This document shows positions 16,371 to 29,478 of a DNA stretch of 45,263 nucleotides, in pieces (positions within the stretch are counted from its first letter, which is position 1; every line of letters begins with the position of its first letter). Source of the stretch: a virus; the IMG/VR virus record IMGVR_UViG_3300030061_001237, positions 1-45,263 of that record; one strand, given 5' to 3'. The position numbers and the translations under genes are program-made. The notes under the pieces were generated by a model. It was not told the DNA's origin. It ran no database searches and saw only the letters and a list, made by a program, of their open reading frames with translations.

Positions 16371-17941
16371 TGATTTTAAAAAGACCTTCTTTTAGACGTG
16401 GTGGTGGCGCAGGTATTGGTGCTTTAATGCCAAGAAAAAAATTGCAGTTTGGTACACCAGGATCAGGATATCAATTTTTAGAACCTGGTTTACAAAAAGA
16501 ACTTAGACTTGCTGAAGAAATAAAAAACAAAAATTTAAGAACTTCAAACTTAAGAGGACCTTTCGGAAATTTTATGAGGGGAGCCGTTTCTTATGGTGCA
16601 CCTATAGTAGCTCAAACAGGATTAGCTTATCTTAATAGACCTAGAACATTAGAAGAAAAAAAAGTAATGCAACAAATTTCAGATGAAAATGCTCTTAGCG
16701 GAGAAGCAACAATGCCTAATATACTTAAAGAACAAGATGCAAGAAGATTAAAAGCTTCTAAAGTAGGCGATGAGATTAGCTTTGCAGACGCATTTTTCTT
16801 AGATCCTGAAACAAAAACATATCCTAAAATATTAGGTAGAAGCGAGGATAGAATAAAACGTGCACAAATAGAAAAACAAAAGAAAATAGATGAAGAACTA
16901 GATAAACCCTCAATGTCAGGGGATCCTACTCAGTTTACAGGTGAGGATGAACTTACTAATTTTGAAGCATTAAAAGCGGCTCAAGGACCTAGAGAACCTG
17001 AAATAGATATTACTGAAGAAAGTTCTATTACCTTAGATCCTAAAGAAGAGATTAAAAAAGAAGCAGAGTTTATAAAAGATCTATTAAAAAATGAAAGTCT
17101 TACAAGAGGAGAGAATGCTTTAATAATAGCAGAGGCTATTAAAGCAGGTGGTTCATTAAGTGATAAAATATCCAAAGCTGCAGATCTAGCTTTACCAGTT
17201 GTTAAGAGAAGAGATAAACAAGATAAAGCAATTACTTTAAAAGCTTATGAATTATATAAAAGAAAAGAAGCAGAGCAAGCTAAAAGAGGTGCTCCTACAG
17301 CTACTCAAAAAGATATAGAAGCCACTGCGGACGCGTTAATAAAACAGGGTGATAAAAGATCTAAAGCAGAAATTGTTGCTGACATTAGAATTAAAGCTGC
17401 TGGATTTGATAAAGAAGGTAAATCATTATTGGCTAAAGGTGGTGGTGAAGTTTTTGAAATTGCAGAGGACATTAGAAAACAAAGAGACAAATTAACAGTT
17501 GAGCAAGGTAAGAAAAAACCAAATCAAAAAGACATTACAAAAATAAACAAAAAGCTTGCAGAACTTCAAGCTAGGTTAAGAACAATAGCTACTGTACCAG
17601 GGTTTGATGATATATTTGTAGGTATTAGAGAAGAATATTTAGCGGATGGTGGTAGAGTAAATAGAGCAAACGGTTCACCAATGGAAGGAGAAACAATGGA
17701 GGTAGCAGAAACAATTGCTGATACACCAGGTGCTCCTACTCCTGAAAAACAAGTTCTTAAATTATCTTACGCTGAATTAAGAAATAAATTACCAAAAGAA
17801 ATAACAGATGATGTTGTTGAGCTATTAGCCAACAGCACGGAGGCATTACAAGACTTTGCTTACATTACAACGCAAGATGATGTAGGTAACTTCAATGTTA
17901 AATATGGAGTCAACTTAGTCATTCCTCCAGCAACCGCATAG
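16370..17941 (+). CDS. Internal virion protein, Lys/Glu-rich
   Basis: 523 aa. It has an Arg/Gly-rich start (KRPSFRRGGGAGIGALMPRKK), a hydrophobic stretch (AVSYGAPIVAQTGLAYL) and long charged helices from ~120 to 400 suggesting coiled coil. A LADGGRVNRANGSP motif near residue 424 matches those in the previous 666 aa protein. The last ~90 residues are acidic with TPEKQVLKLSYAELRNKLPK. It overlaps the previous gene and precedes the giant 1387 aa gene. Role inferred as an ejection component. No enzyme motif was found. Confidence 0.6.
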   Translation: MILKRPSFRRGGGAGIGALMPRKKLQFGTPGSGYQFLEPGLQKELRLAEEIKNKNLRTSNLRGPFGNFMRGAVSYGAPIVAQTGLAYLNRPRTLEEKKVMQQISDENALSGEATMPNILKEQDARRLKASKVGDEISFADAFFLDPETKTYPKILGRSEDRIKRAQIEKQKKIDEELDKPSMSGDPTQFTGEDELTNFEALKAAQGPREPEIDITEESSITLDPKEEIKKEAEFIKDLLKNESLTRGENALIIAEAIKAGGSLSDKISKAADLALPVVKRRDKQDKAITLKAYELYKRKEAEQAKRGAPTATQKDIEATADALIKQGDKRSKAEIVADIRIKAAGFDKEGKSLLAKGGGEVFEIAEDIRKQRDKLTVEQGKKKPNQKDITKINKKLAELQARLRTIATVPGFDDIFVGIREEYLADGGRVNRANGSPMEGETMEVAETIADTPGAPTPEKQVLKLSYAELRNKLPKEITDDVVELLANSTEALQDFAYITTQDDVGNFNVKYGVNLVIPPATA

Positions 17942-17948
17942 GAGAAAC

Positions 17949-22112
<4,164 letters not shown>

Positions 22113-22115
22113 ATT

Positions 22116-22649
22116 ATGATTAAACCGATACAAGGCATAGAAGAAATATATAAAAGCAATTTTTTTAGTCCTCTGAGAACAGGCATTAATGTTATTGGTA
22201 AAAATTTAACTGGTTTACCTTTGGTCGGAACAATAGCATCGGGTATAGGATCTATGTTTCAACCCATGTCACCCGAAGACAGATTCAATCAACAAAATTT
22301 TTCTCTTGGTGGTAATCCACAATTAGCACAAACATATGGTGATAACAGGATTGGTAACTTAGCAGGACAAGATCCTTACGGTATTAATACAGTTTCAGCT
22401 TTTGGAAACTATGATCAATATGCTTTAAATAAAGCTTTTGAATTAGCAAACAAACAAAACCTAACACCTTTTCAACAACAAAAAATGGAATTTTATGAAG
22501 ATGTAATTAAACAAAATAGAGATAATATTATAACAGCAGATAGCGGAGGTGATTTTATTAGCGGAAGCGGTAGTAGCTATGATTCAGAAACAGGAGGCAC
22601 TTTCGGATCATCAGTGGATGATGCATCGACGTTTAGTGATTATTCATAA
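22116..22649 (+). CDS. Small internal virion-linked protein
   Basis: 177 aa, three bases after the giant gene's TAG. N-terminal MIKPIQGIEEIYKS, then Gly/Asn-rich, with an acidic and Ser/Gly-rich tail (SGSGSSYDSETGGTFGSS). The central stretch FELANKQNLTPFQQQKMEF is helical. Nothing recognised. It shares direction and tight spacing with the ejection genes, so is probably a minor virion component or a chaperone of them. It overlaps the following small gene by one base (TAATG). Confidence 0.55.
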   Translation: MIKPIQGIEEIYKSNFFSPLRTGINVIGKNLTGLPLVGTIASGIGSMFQPMSPEDRFNQQNFSLGGNPQLAQTYGDNRIGNLAGQDPYGINTVSAFGNYDQYALNKAFELANKQNLTPFQQQKMEFYEDVIKQNRDNIITADSGGDFISGSGSSYDSETGGTFGSSVDDASTFSDYS

Positions 22650-22840
22650 TGAAAACAAATGCATTACAAAAAATAGAAGATCATGAAAAACTCTGCAGGA
22701 TCATGCAGAAACAAACGCATGATAAAATTAAATCATTGGAATCACAGATTACAAGGATAGAAAGAATTTTATTAGTTTCGGTTGGTGCTTTAATTTCTGC
22801 TATGGGCGGTATCATTATTGTTTTAATACAAAAACTTTAG
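22649..22840 (+). CDS. Small membrane protein, XhlA/holin-like
   Basis: 63 aa: a charged coiled-coil N-terminal half (KIKSLESQITRIERI) followed by one strongly hydrophobic C-terminal helix (LLVSVGALISAMGGIIIVLI) ending in QKL. This topology, with N-terminal charged helix and C-terminal membrane helix, resembles the XhlA family of phage lysis-associated proteins. It could be a holin-related protein or a membrane-anchored virion protein. It overlaps the next gene's 3' end by four bases (that gene is on the - strand). Confidence 0.6.
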   Translation: MKTNALQKIEDHEKLCRIMQKQTHDKIKSLESQITRIERILLVSVGALISAMGGIIIVLIQKL

Positions 22841-24270
22841 ATCCAATCTTTTAGTTCTTCACCCATAATTTGATTAGCAATATTTATTTTTTTACGTAGA
22901 GCTTTTACAATTCTTTCATCAACAGTCTTTTCACAAATAATATCTACATAAGTCATTTTTCTTTTTTGACCTATACGATTAATCCTAGCTTCTGATTGTG
23001 TTCTTTTCTCAAGATCATAACCATTAGAATAATAAACCATAGTGTCAGCTTCAGTTAATGTAATACCATAACCACCCGTTTGAGGCGTACCAATAATAAA
23101 TCTAACTTCGCTCTCAGGATCTTGAATTTGTTTTATAGCTTTCTGTCTATCGTCTGTAGACGTGTCACCATAGTAAGTAACATAAGACTTATCCCCAAAT
23201 GTTTTTTTAACATGTTTAACTATTGTTGCTATATCGTTCCTCCAATGTGCCCATATTACAACTTTACCCTGTGCTTCGTTTAACACATCAATTAAAGCGT
23301 TGACTCGATCATTTTTAATCTCAGTAACTTTTCCTGTATCAGATTTAAAATGTCCACAGGTAATTTGTTGTAGACGCATTAGCTGCACCAAAGCTGTAGC
23401 TGTACTCATGGTCTCTCCATCTTGAATAGCTAAAGCCATTCTCTTCATCTGATCATATAATTTTTGTTGTTCAGGTGTAAGCTGTATAATTCTTTTTTGA
23501 TAAGTATAAGCAGGTAGATCTAAACAATCTTCTTTTAATACACGATAAGAAAAAGGTTTAATTTTTTCTGATAGTTCTTCTAGGTTCTTATACCCCACTA
23601 CAATCTGTACGGATCGTCCACCAAAATTAGCTGTAGCCATTTTAGCGTATCGAGTTCTAAACGTGTAATAAGATGAATGACCTAATAACCAAGGATCAAG
23701 GAACTCACATTGTTTGTATAAATCTAATGGTGATTTAGTTACAGGAGATCCTGTAAGTATTCTTCTATACTTAGACATCTCACCAAGCTTAACAATATTT
23801 TTAGTTCTTTTAGCATCGGGGTTTTTAATAGTAGTTGATTCATCTATAGCCATCAGGGTACTGTGAGAATTTAAAAATTTTTCTGCAAACTCTACACCTT
23901 TCGATGTGCTAAAAGCTTCTACGTTCATAATTAAGATATGAAGGTCCTCACCTGTTTTAAATAAACTATTTAATAATAATTTTTGTCTCTGACTTTGAGT
24001 TGCTTTCCATAGCACGGTATTGTTTTCTATGTGATCAGGTAAATGAGTTGGTATTTCACTATCAAACCAATTTTTATACACACCTTTTGGTGCTATTAAT
24101 AAAGCTCCATTGATTTTACCTTTGTCATAAAGCATAGCAATATTATCAAGAAGTACCTTAGATTTACCCGTACCCATTTCCATAAAGTACGCGAATACTT
24201 CTTTATTCCAAGACATTTCTAATGCCTCAAGCTGATGCCCGTAAGGCTTTGTTTTAAATCTATAGTTCAT
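22837..24270 (-). CDS. SNF2-type DNA helicase/translocase
   Basis: 477 aa from the ATG at 24270 with an AAGAAAG-like SD. A TTG 45 bases further upstream is in frame but lies in a divergent promoter region and lacks support. Walker A at K36 (YFMEMGTGKSK), Walker B-like D143-E144 in LMAIDESTTIKN (DEST instead of DEAH), motif III-like RRILTGSPVTKS, motif V IIGTPQTGGYGITL and motif VI near residue 430, QSEARINRIGQKRK. This set is typical of SNF2/ATPase translocases. Such proteins occur in phages and could aid replication or remodel DNA. It is the only long gene in the replication neighbourhood on the - strand, and diverges from the gene at 24329. Confidence 0.9.
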   Translation of the reverse strand: MNYRFKTKPYGHQLEALEMSWNKEVFAYFMEMGTGKSKVLLDNIAMLYDKGKINGALLIAPKGVYKNWFDSEIPTHLPDHIENNTVLWKATQSQRQKLLLNSLFKTGEDLHILIMNVEAFSTSKGVEFAEKFLNSHSTLMAIDESTTIKNPDAKRTKNIVKLGEMSKYRRILTGSPVTKSPLDLYKQCEFLDPWLLGHSSYYTFRTRYAKMATANFGGRSVQIVVGYKNLEELSEKIKPFSYRVLKEDCLDLPAYTYQKRIIQLTPEQQKLYDQMKRMALAIQDGETMSTATALVQLMRLQQITCGHFKSDTGKVTEIKNDRVNALIDVLNEAQGKVVIWAHWRNDIATIVKHVKKTFGDKSYVTYYGDTSTDDRQKAIKQIQDPESEVRFIIGTPQTGGYGITLTEADTMVYYSNGYDLEKRTQSEARINRIGQKRKMTYVDIICEKTVDERIVKALRKKINIANQIMGEELKDWI

Positions 24271-24328
24271 TTTTCTTTCTTGCAATCTTCTACAATAATT
24301 ACTATAACTAGTCAAGAAAGGTTATGAA

Positions 24329-24724
24329 ATGTTAGGATCTATAAACACACCTATGAATAAAGGTGTATCTTCAGTAGTCTATGTAATACAAGAATTACCT
24401 GGAACTAGGATGGGGGCCCCAAAATTTAATATTATGGGGGCAAGTAGGTATGGTAAAATAGTAACACTACTACCTGAAAATTCACAAATTATATTATCCC
24501 CAGGCCCACTAATTTATAAATTAAGAAAATTATTAAAAAATTATAAATCTACAGACTATTTGTTATTGACAGGAGACCCTGCAATTATAGGTGCATCGTG
24601 TTCTATAGTTTCTGATCTCACCAATGGTAAATTTAATTTACTAAAATGGGATAGGCAAGAAAAAATGTACTATCCAATAGAAATCAATCTATACGAGAAA
24701 GGTGAGATTGAAGAAAAATCTTGA
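24329..24724 (+). CDS. Conserved small protein, unknown function
   Basis: 131 aa. The sequence MLGSINTPMNKGVSSVVYVI, then LPENSQIILSPGPLIYKLRK, then KSTDYLLLTGDPAIIGASCS, suggests an alpha/beta fold with a glycine-rich loop. It is placed between the SNF2 gene and the replication promoter. Genes with this pattern (TDYLLLTGDPAIIG) recur in marine phages beside replication genes. No catalytic motif identified. Confidence 0.55.
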   Translation: MLGSINTPMNKGVSSVVYVIQELPGTRMGAPKFNIMGASRYGKIVTLLPENSQIILSPGPLIYKLRKLLKNYKSTDYLLLTGDPAIIGASCSIVSDLTNGKFNLLKWDRQEKMYYPIEINLYEKGEIEEKS

Positions 24725-24750
24725 CATAGGATATTAATCTATTATATATA
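24721..24750 (+). promoter_or_regulatory. Sigma70-like promoter for replication operon
   Basis: TTGACA at 24721-24726 (a perfect -35) and TATATA at 24743-24748 (or 24745-24750), a spacer of 16 (or 18). The spacer contains TAGGATATT, the motif shared with other promoters of this phage. The first gene downstream starts at 24775 with AAAGGAGAAAA as SD. The operator-like motif suggests regulation by a protein that binds it. Confidence 0.7.
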
Positions 24751-24774
24751 ACCCTATGAAAGGAGAAAACAAAA

Positions 24775-25320
24775 ATGATAAATCTCGAGGAAGACAAGTT
24801 AGAGTCGTTAGCAAATGTTAATGACGCTAAATCTTTATCTGCGCAATGTGTAAAACTTCAGGCAACTGAAACAGATCTCAAAGCTGCAGAAGAACAAGTC
24901 AAAAAACTAAAAAAAGAGGTAGACCATTTATCCGGCGAAGTCATCCCAACGATGATGCAAGAGATGAATTTATCTACTTTAAAATTAGCAGACGGTTCCG
25001 CTGTTGAAGTGAAACCCGTCTACGGTGCTTCTATTCCTGTTGCAAAAAAGGAAGAAGCATTTAACTGGCTTCGTAGTAATGGCCTAGGGGACCTTATTAA
25101 AAATGAGGTAACCGTTTCCTTCGGTCGTAACGAAGATAACAAGGCAGCAGAATATGCTGGTCTTGCACAAGGTCAAGGGTATCAACCTGTCCAGAAGTTA
25201 AAGGTTGAACCGATGACACTTAAAGCATTAGTCAGGGAGCGTATCGAAGCTGGACAAGATATGCCCTCTGACCTATTTAACGTGTTCGCAGGAAACCGAA
25301 CAAAAATAACAAGGAAATAA
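24775..25320 (+). CDS. Coiled-coil replication-module protein
   Basis: 181 aa, first gene after the 24721 promoter, SD AAAGGAG. Residues ~28-60 form a clear coiled coil (TETDLKAAEEQVKKLKKEVDH). A central strand-like block STLKLADGSAVEVKPVYG and C-terminal LKVEPMTLKALVRERIEAGQ follow. Genes of this type occur just upstream of ssDNA-binding-like and primase genes in marine phages; the function is unknown. Possibly a nuclease inhibitor or DNA-binding regulator, but no motif supports one. Confidence 0.6.
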   Translation: MINLEEDKLESLANVNDAKSLSAQCVKLQATETDLKAAEEQVKKLKKEVDHLSGEVIPTMMQEMNLSTLKLADGSAVEVKPVYGASIPVAKKEEAFNWLRSNGLGDLIKNEVTVSFGRNEDNKAAEYAGLAQGQGYQPVQKLKVEPMTLKALVRERIEAGQDMPSDLFNVFAGNRTKITRK

Positions 25321-25325
25321 GAAAA

Positions 25326-26108
25326 ATGAGCAAAGAACAGCTAATGAAAAAGACTAGTGCAGGTGCACTAGCCGTATCTAACCTAGAGGCAGATGCGAAT
25401 ATGGGGATGGGTAACATAACTCAAGAAGATCTTGCGTTACCATTTCTTAAGATCCTGGGACAACTTTCACCGGAAGTTAACAAACGAGACGGTAAGTATG
25501 TCGAAGGGGCAACACCTGGCATGATCTACAATACAGTTACAGGTGATCTGTTTGATGGTGAGAAAGGTATTCAAGTAATACCTTGTTACTACAAACTAGA
25601 ATATGTTGAATGGAAAGATAGAGGTAAGGATGGATCGGGTGCTCCGGTAAACATTTATCCTTCTTCTAGTGATATACTTTCAAAAACAACTAGAGGTGCA
25701 GACTTTAAAGATAGGTTATCAAACGGTAATTATATTGAGAAGACTGCGCAACATTTTGTTATTGTTAGTGGAGACTCTCCAGCAACAGCGTTGATCGCTA
25801 TGAAATCTACTCAGTTAAAAACTAGTAGAACTTGGAATAGTATGATTCAACAAATTAAGCTGAAAGGTAAGGATGGAAAACTCTTTACTCCAGCTGCGTT
25901 TAGTCATCAATATCATCTAAAAACTGTGCAACAATCTAACGACAAAGGCACATGGTTTGGATGGTCCGTAAGTAAAATTGGAACTGTGCAAGATGGTGCT
26001 CTTTACCAACAAGCCAAAGCGTTTGCGACTAGCATTTCTAAAGGAGATGTTAAGGTAAAACATGGTGAAGAAACTACAGCGCAATCCGATAAGGGAACGC
26101 ATTATTAG
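25326..26108 (+). CDS. Probable ssDNA-binding-type replication protein
   Basis: 260 aa, 5 bases after the coiled-coil gene. The sequence contains ITQEDLALPFLKILGQLSPE, then FDGEKGIQVIPCYYKLEYVE and IYPSSSDILSKTTRG, and GTWFGWSVSKIGTVQDGALY. Aromatic and basic residues and the strand-rich centre recall phage single-stranded DNA-binding proteins, and the place upstream of primase supports this. A C-terminal acidic tail, typical of T7 gp2.5, is not obvious (ends SDKGTHY). Assignment is tentative. Confidence 0.5.
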   Translation: MSKEQLMKKTSAGALAVSNLEADANMGMGNITQEDLALPFLKILGQLSPEVNKRDGKYVEGATPGMIYNTVTGDLFDGEKGIQVIPCYYKLEYVEWKDRGKDGSGAPVNIYPSSSDILSKTTRGADFKDRLSNGNYIEKTAQHFVIVSGDSPATALIAMKSTQLKTSRTWNSMIQQIKLKGKDGKLFTPAAFSHQYHLKTVQQSNDKGTWFGWSVSKIGTVQDGALYQQAKAFATSISKGDVKVKHGEETTAQSDKGTHY

Positions 26109-26160
26109 TTTCTCCCTCGAGAGAAACAGGGTCGGTGATGGGAGACTGGATCCGACCCTG
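26108..26160. promoter_or_regulatory. Two consecutive intergenic hairpins
   Basis: Between the previous stop and the primase gene are two perfect inverted repeats: GTTTCTC at 26108-26114 with GAGAAAC at 26121-26127 (7 bp, loop 6), and CAGGGTCGG at 26127-26135 with CCGACCCTG at 26152-26160 (9 bp, loop 16). No T-run follows, so this is not a standard terminator. It could be an RNA-processing or translation control site. Confidence 0.6.
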
Positions 26161-26171
26161 AATGATGACTT

Positions 26172-27800
26172 ATGGAAAAAAGATTTGTAGAGATATTTAC
26201 AGGATTAAAAAGAGATTATGGGTATGCTGACCCTCAGTCTGCATACAAAGATCCTTCTACGGGTAAATTAAAAATAGAACATTTTTGGGCAAAGCAACCT
26301 GTTACAGAACAAGATTACGAAAATCATTTAAAAGGAGTTAAGCCGATAGGTATTCAGCCTTGTGATGATGAAGGCATGGCTAGGTTTGGTGCCATAGATA
26401 TTGATTCAAAAGCTTATGATCAATTTGATACAAGAAAATATTTAGATATTATAGATAAAAATAAGATTCCTGTTATACCAGTAAAATCAAAAAGTGGTGG
26501 ATTACATTTGTATGTGTTTACAGATAAACCTGTCAAAGCTACATTCATTAAATCATTCCTAGAAAAATTATTATATACATTTAATCTTAAGCCAAGCACA
26601 GAAGTTTATCCTAAACAAACAGAACTAGATCAAGGTGCTAACAGTACATCAGGTAACTTTATTAATTTACCATACTTCAAGAAACAAGAACGAGTTGGTC
26701 TTAACCTAGACGGCACCACATTTACGTTTGAACAATTTATTAAAGTCATAGACGCAAATACAAAAACACAAGAAGAACTAAATGATTTTATAAATAGGCA
26801 TATCAAAAATATTTTAACGGGTGGTAATGAAGAGTTTGTAGATGGTCCACCTTGTTTACAAATTATAACTAAAGATTTATCGGCTGACAATAAATTGGGA
26901 GATTACAGAGACAGATTCCTATACAACTACATGGTTTTTGCTAAGAAAAAATATGGTGACATTTGGGATAAAAAAGTATTGCAAGCAGCTAGAGATTATA
27001 TTGTTTATGATAATGAATGGGGCGATGAGAAAGTTAAGAAAAAAATAAAAGCGTGGGAAAAAGAAACAGCAGGACATACTTGTGATGAGGAACCTATACA
27101 CGATCATTGTATGAAATCAGAATGTGCTAAACGACAGTTTGGTTTCTTATCTGATAAGATAAAAAGATTTCCACCACTTACAGCTTTAATTAAAATTAAT
27201 TATTCTCCAGACCCAGAATTTAGATTTACAATTACATATGTAGATAAGAAAGAAGGAGAAGTCAGTAAACAAGTTATAGCAAGGGATGCTACTTATTTTA
27301 CAAATCAGGATAGACTTAGAACACTGATAGCTGCACATACACCTATCTTTCCACCAAGAGTCACAAACAAAGATTATCAAATCATTATGGAAAACTTGTA
27401 CGAAACACAGAATGTAGAGAGTCCTCCACCTGGAACATCAGACAAAGAATTATTACAGAAACATTTAGAAGAATATGTAACAGGAGTAAAAGCTGTGAGT
27501 GACACATCTTTTAGAAATGGTAGCACATTGATTGATGATGGCTTTGCATATTTTGTTTTAGAACCTTTCTTTAATCATCTTAAGAATAAAGAATGGAAGA
27601 TTAAATTAACAAAGACAGGTAGAATGATGGAAGACTTTTTTAAAGCTGAGCTTAGTGTATCAAAAAGATATCCTAAAAAAGATTCAGATACTAAATCAAA
27701 TAACCCTGTCAGATGTATAAAAATATCTATGCAATACTTTGATGAAGAGGATAACGATTTGGAAATCTTAGACATGAAAGATAAGGAGGATATTCTTTGA
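26172..27800 (+). CDS. AEP-type (archaeo-eukaryotic) primase
   Basis: 542 aa. N-terminal primase core: D76 and D78 in RFGAIDIDSKAYD (metal motif), SGGLHLYVF with H112 (second motif), and TEVYPKQTEL then GNFINLPYF at ~140-170, which matches the AEP superfamily used by TOTE-like and PrimPol-like phage primases. A cysteine/histidine cluster at ~309-326 (HTCDEEPIHDHCMKSEC) could bind metal, as in PriCT-like C-terminal domains. The C-terminus is acidic and ends before the TTG-started helicase. It provides primers for the family A polymerase. Overlaps the next gene. Confidence 0.85.
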   Translation: MEKRFVEIFTGLKRDYGYADPQSAYKDPSTGKLKIEHFWAKQPVTEQDYENHLKGVKPIGIQPCDDEGMARFGAIDIDSKAYDQFDTRKYLDIIDKNKIPVIPVKSKSGGLHLYVFTDKPVKATFIKSFLEKLLYTFNLKPSTEVYPKQTELDQGANSTSGNFINLPYFKKQERVGLNLDGTTFTFEQFIKVIDANTKTQEELNDFINRHIKNILTGGNEEFVDGPPCLQIITKDLSADNKLGDYRDRFLYNYMVFAKKKYGDIWDKKVLQAARDYIVYDNEWGDEKVKKKIKAWEKETAGHTCDEEPIHDHCMKSECAKRQFGFLSDKIKRFPPLTALIKINYSPDPEFRFTITYVDKKEGEVSKQVIARDATYFTNQDRLRTLIAAHTPIFPPRVTNKDYQIIMENLYETQNVESPPPGTSDKELLQKHLEEYVTGVKAVSDTSFRNGSTLIDDGFAYFVLEPFFNHLKNKEWKIKLTKTGRMMEDFFKAELSVSKRYPKKDSDTKSNNPVRCIKISMQYFDEEDNDLEILDMKDKEDIL

Positions 27801-29233
27801 TAACTAAGATCTATGGACCCCCAGGTACAGGTAAAACAGAAAAATTAATTAGAAGAGCAATGGCCTACATTAGAATAGGCACTCCACTAGATCAAATAGG
27901 TTACTTTGCCTTTACAAGAAAAGCAGCTAACACAGCAAAAGACAGAATGTTAGAAAAGAATCCACAATACAAAAAGAAAGATCTACCGTATTTTAGAACG
28001 TTTCATTCTTTAGCTTTTCAAAAGTTGAGTCTAGACGAAAGTAAAGTTATGCAAGACTATCATTATGCAGATCTAGGTAGGATCTTAAGTATTAGAGTTA
28101 ATGTAAGAAAAGATGTAGATGCATCACCTTATTTAACTTGTGATAACGAATACTTTCAAATTATTTTAAAAGCAAAAGAAAAATGTATTTCAATTTGGGA
28201 TGAGTATTGTTCTGGTGAATATTCTTCATCGGTTAGATGGGGATTGTTAGAACATATTGAGGCTAATTATAATCAATACAAAAGAAAAAATACCCTACTA
28301 AATTACTCGGATATGATAAATCAATTTGTAAACAAGCCTCATCTTTGCCCTAACTTTAAAGTTGTGTTTGTTGATGAAGCTCAGGATCTATCACCATTAC
28401 AATGGAAAATGTATGACTTACTAAAATCAAACTCTGATGATATTTACTTAGCTGGGGATGATGATCAAGCTATCTATACTTGGGCAGGTGCAGATGTAAA
28501 TAGATTTATTAAAGAGCCTGCAAAAGAAAAAGTTTTATCTAGATCAAGACGTATACCTAAAAAGATTCAAGAACTTTCTTCTGTAGTCATAAGTCGTATT
28601 CGTGGATTAAGAGCGACGAAACATTATAAAGCAAGAGACGAAGAAGGTAAAGTAGAAAAGATAAGCACATTAGATCATTTAGATTTATCATCTAACAATT
28701 GGTTAATCTTAACTAGAACTTTAAATAGAGCTGACGAGATTTGTAAAATTTTAAAAGACAAAGGAATTTATTTTGAAACTAAAAAAGGTAAAAGTTATAA
28801 TGTAAAATTATACAAAGCTATCTTAACTCACATGCAATATATTAATGGTGAAGAGATAACAGAGATCTCGATGAAAGATTTATTAGACTTTGCTACTGAA
28901 GAGGATTTACAGGATAAGAGTTTAAAATGGTATGAAGTATTTAGTAAAGGTAATATTTTGGAACGGAATTATATACGATTAATGCTTTCTAATAAAGAAA
29001 AACTTAATCAAGATCCAAGGATCAAAGTTTCTACAATACATGCAGCTAAAGGTGGAGAAGCAGCTAATGTTATTTTAGTCTTAGATAATGCTAATAAAAT
29101 AAGACAAGCTGTAATGAGAAGTATAACAAAGAGTGACGAAGAACATAGAGTATGGTATGTAGGAACGACGAGAGCAAAAAGAAATATTTATTTATTACAA
29201 GCAAAAATAGAAAGGAAGGGATATCAATTATGA
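27797..29233 (+). CDS. UvrD/PcrA-type (superfamily 1) helicase
   Basis: 478 aa starting with TTG, placed 8 bases after a perfect AAGGAGG (27782-27788), which decides the start. The start overlaps the primase stop (TTGATAA). Motif I at GPPGTGKT (residues 7-14), motif II VFVDEAQDLSPLQW, motif III LAGDDDQAIYTWAGA, motif V VSTIHAAKGGEAANV and motif VI VWYVGTTRAKRNIYL, which together define UvrD-like SF1 3'-5' helicases. It likely unwinds DNA ahead of the polymerase. It overlaps the DUF3310 gene by ATGA. Confidence 0.95.
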   Translation: MITKIYGPPGTGKTEKLIRRAMAYIRIGTPLDQIGYFAFTRKAANTAKDRMLEKNPQYKKKDLPYFRTFHSLAFQKLSLDESKVMQDYHYADLGRILSIRVNVRKDVDASPYLTCDNEYFQIILKAKEKCISIWDEYCSGEYSSSVRWGLLEHIEANYNQYKRKNTLLNYSDMINQFVNKPHLCPNFKVVFVDEAQDLSPLQWKMYDLLKSNSDDIYLAGDDDQAIYTWAGADVNRFIKEPAKEKVLSRSRRIPKKIQELSSVVISRIRGLRATKHYKARDEEGKVEKISTLDHLDLSSNNWLILTRTLNRADEICKILKDKGIYFETKKGKSYNVKLYKAILTHMQYINGEEITEISMKDLLDFATEEDLQDKSLKWYEVFSKGNILERNYIRLMLSNKEKLNQDPRIKVSTIHAAKGGEAANVILVLDNANKIRQAVMRSITKSDEEHRVWYVGTTRAKRNIYLLQAKIERKGYQL

Positions 29234-29478
29234 CAGATCCAGACGGATTAGAAAAAGCATTTCCACAATCAAGGCAAATAGGAGGAAGTCACTATAAACA
29301 TTTTCACATTCAGCCGTACGAATTTATTTCAAAAAATAATCTTTCGTTCTTTCAAGGCTGTGTTGTGAAGTACGTTTGTAGATATTTATATAAGGACAAA
29401 ATTAAAGATTTAGAAAAGATAATTCACTATTGCGAACTAGAGATATTAAAGTTAAAAGATACTAGAAATAAAAAATGA
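29230..29478 (+). CDS. DUF3310 protein (SaV-like)
   Basis: 82 aa from ATG at 29230, overlapping the helicase stop; a start at 29152 is possible but lies inside it. It shows the DUF3310 pattern: IGGSHYKHFHIQPYEFIS, then FFQGCVVKYVCRYLYKDK, then DLEKIIHYCELEIL. Members are small nucleotide-metabolism-associated phage proteins of uncertain function, often near polymerase. It overlaps the polymerase gene by four bases. Confidence 0.9.
   Translation: MTDPDGLEKAFPQSRQIGGSHYKHFHIQPYEFISKNNLSFFQGCVVKYVCRYLYKDKIKDLEKIIHYCELEILKLKDTRNKK

Noticed and set aside
24271-24315. TTG start of the SNF2 helicase
   Set aside because: The ATG at 24270 has a better position and the TTG lies in TTGACT, a promoter-like element.
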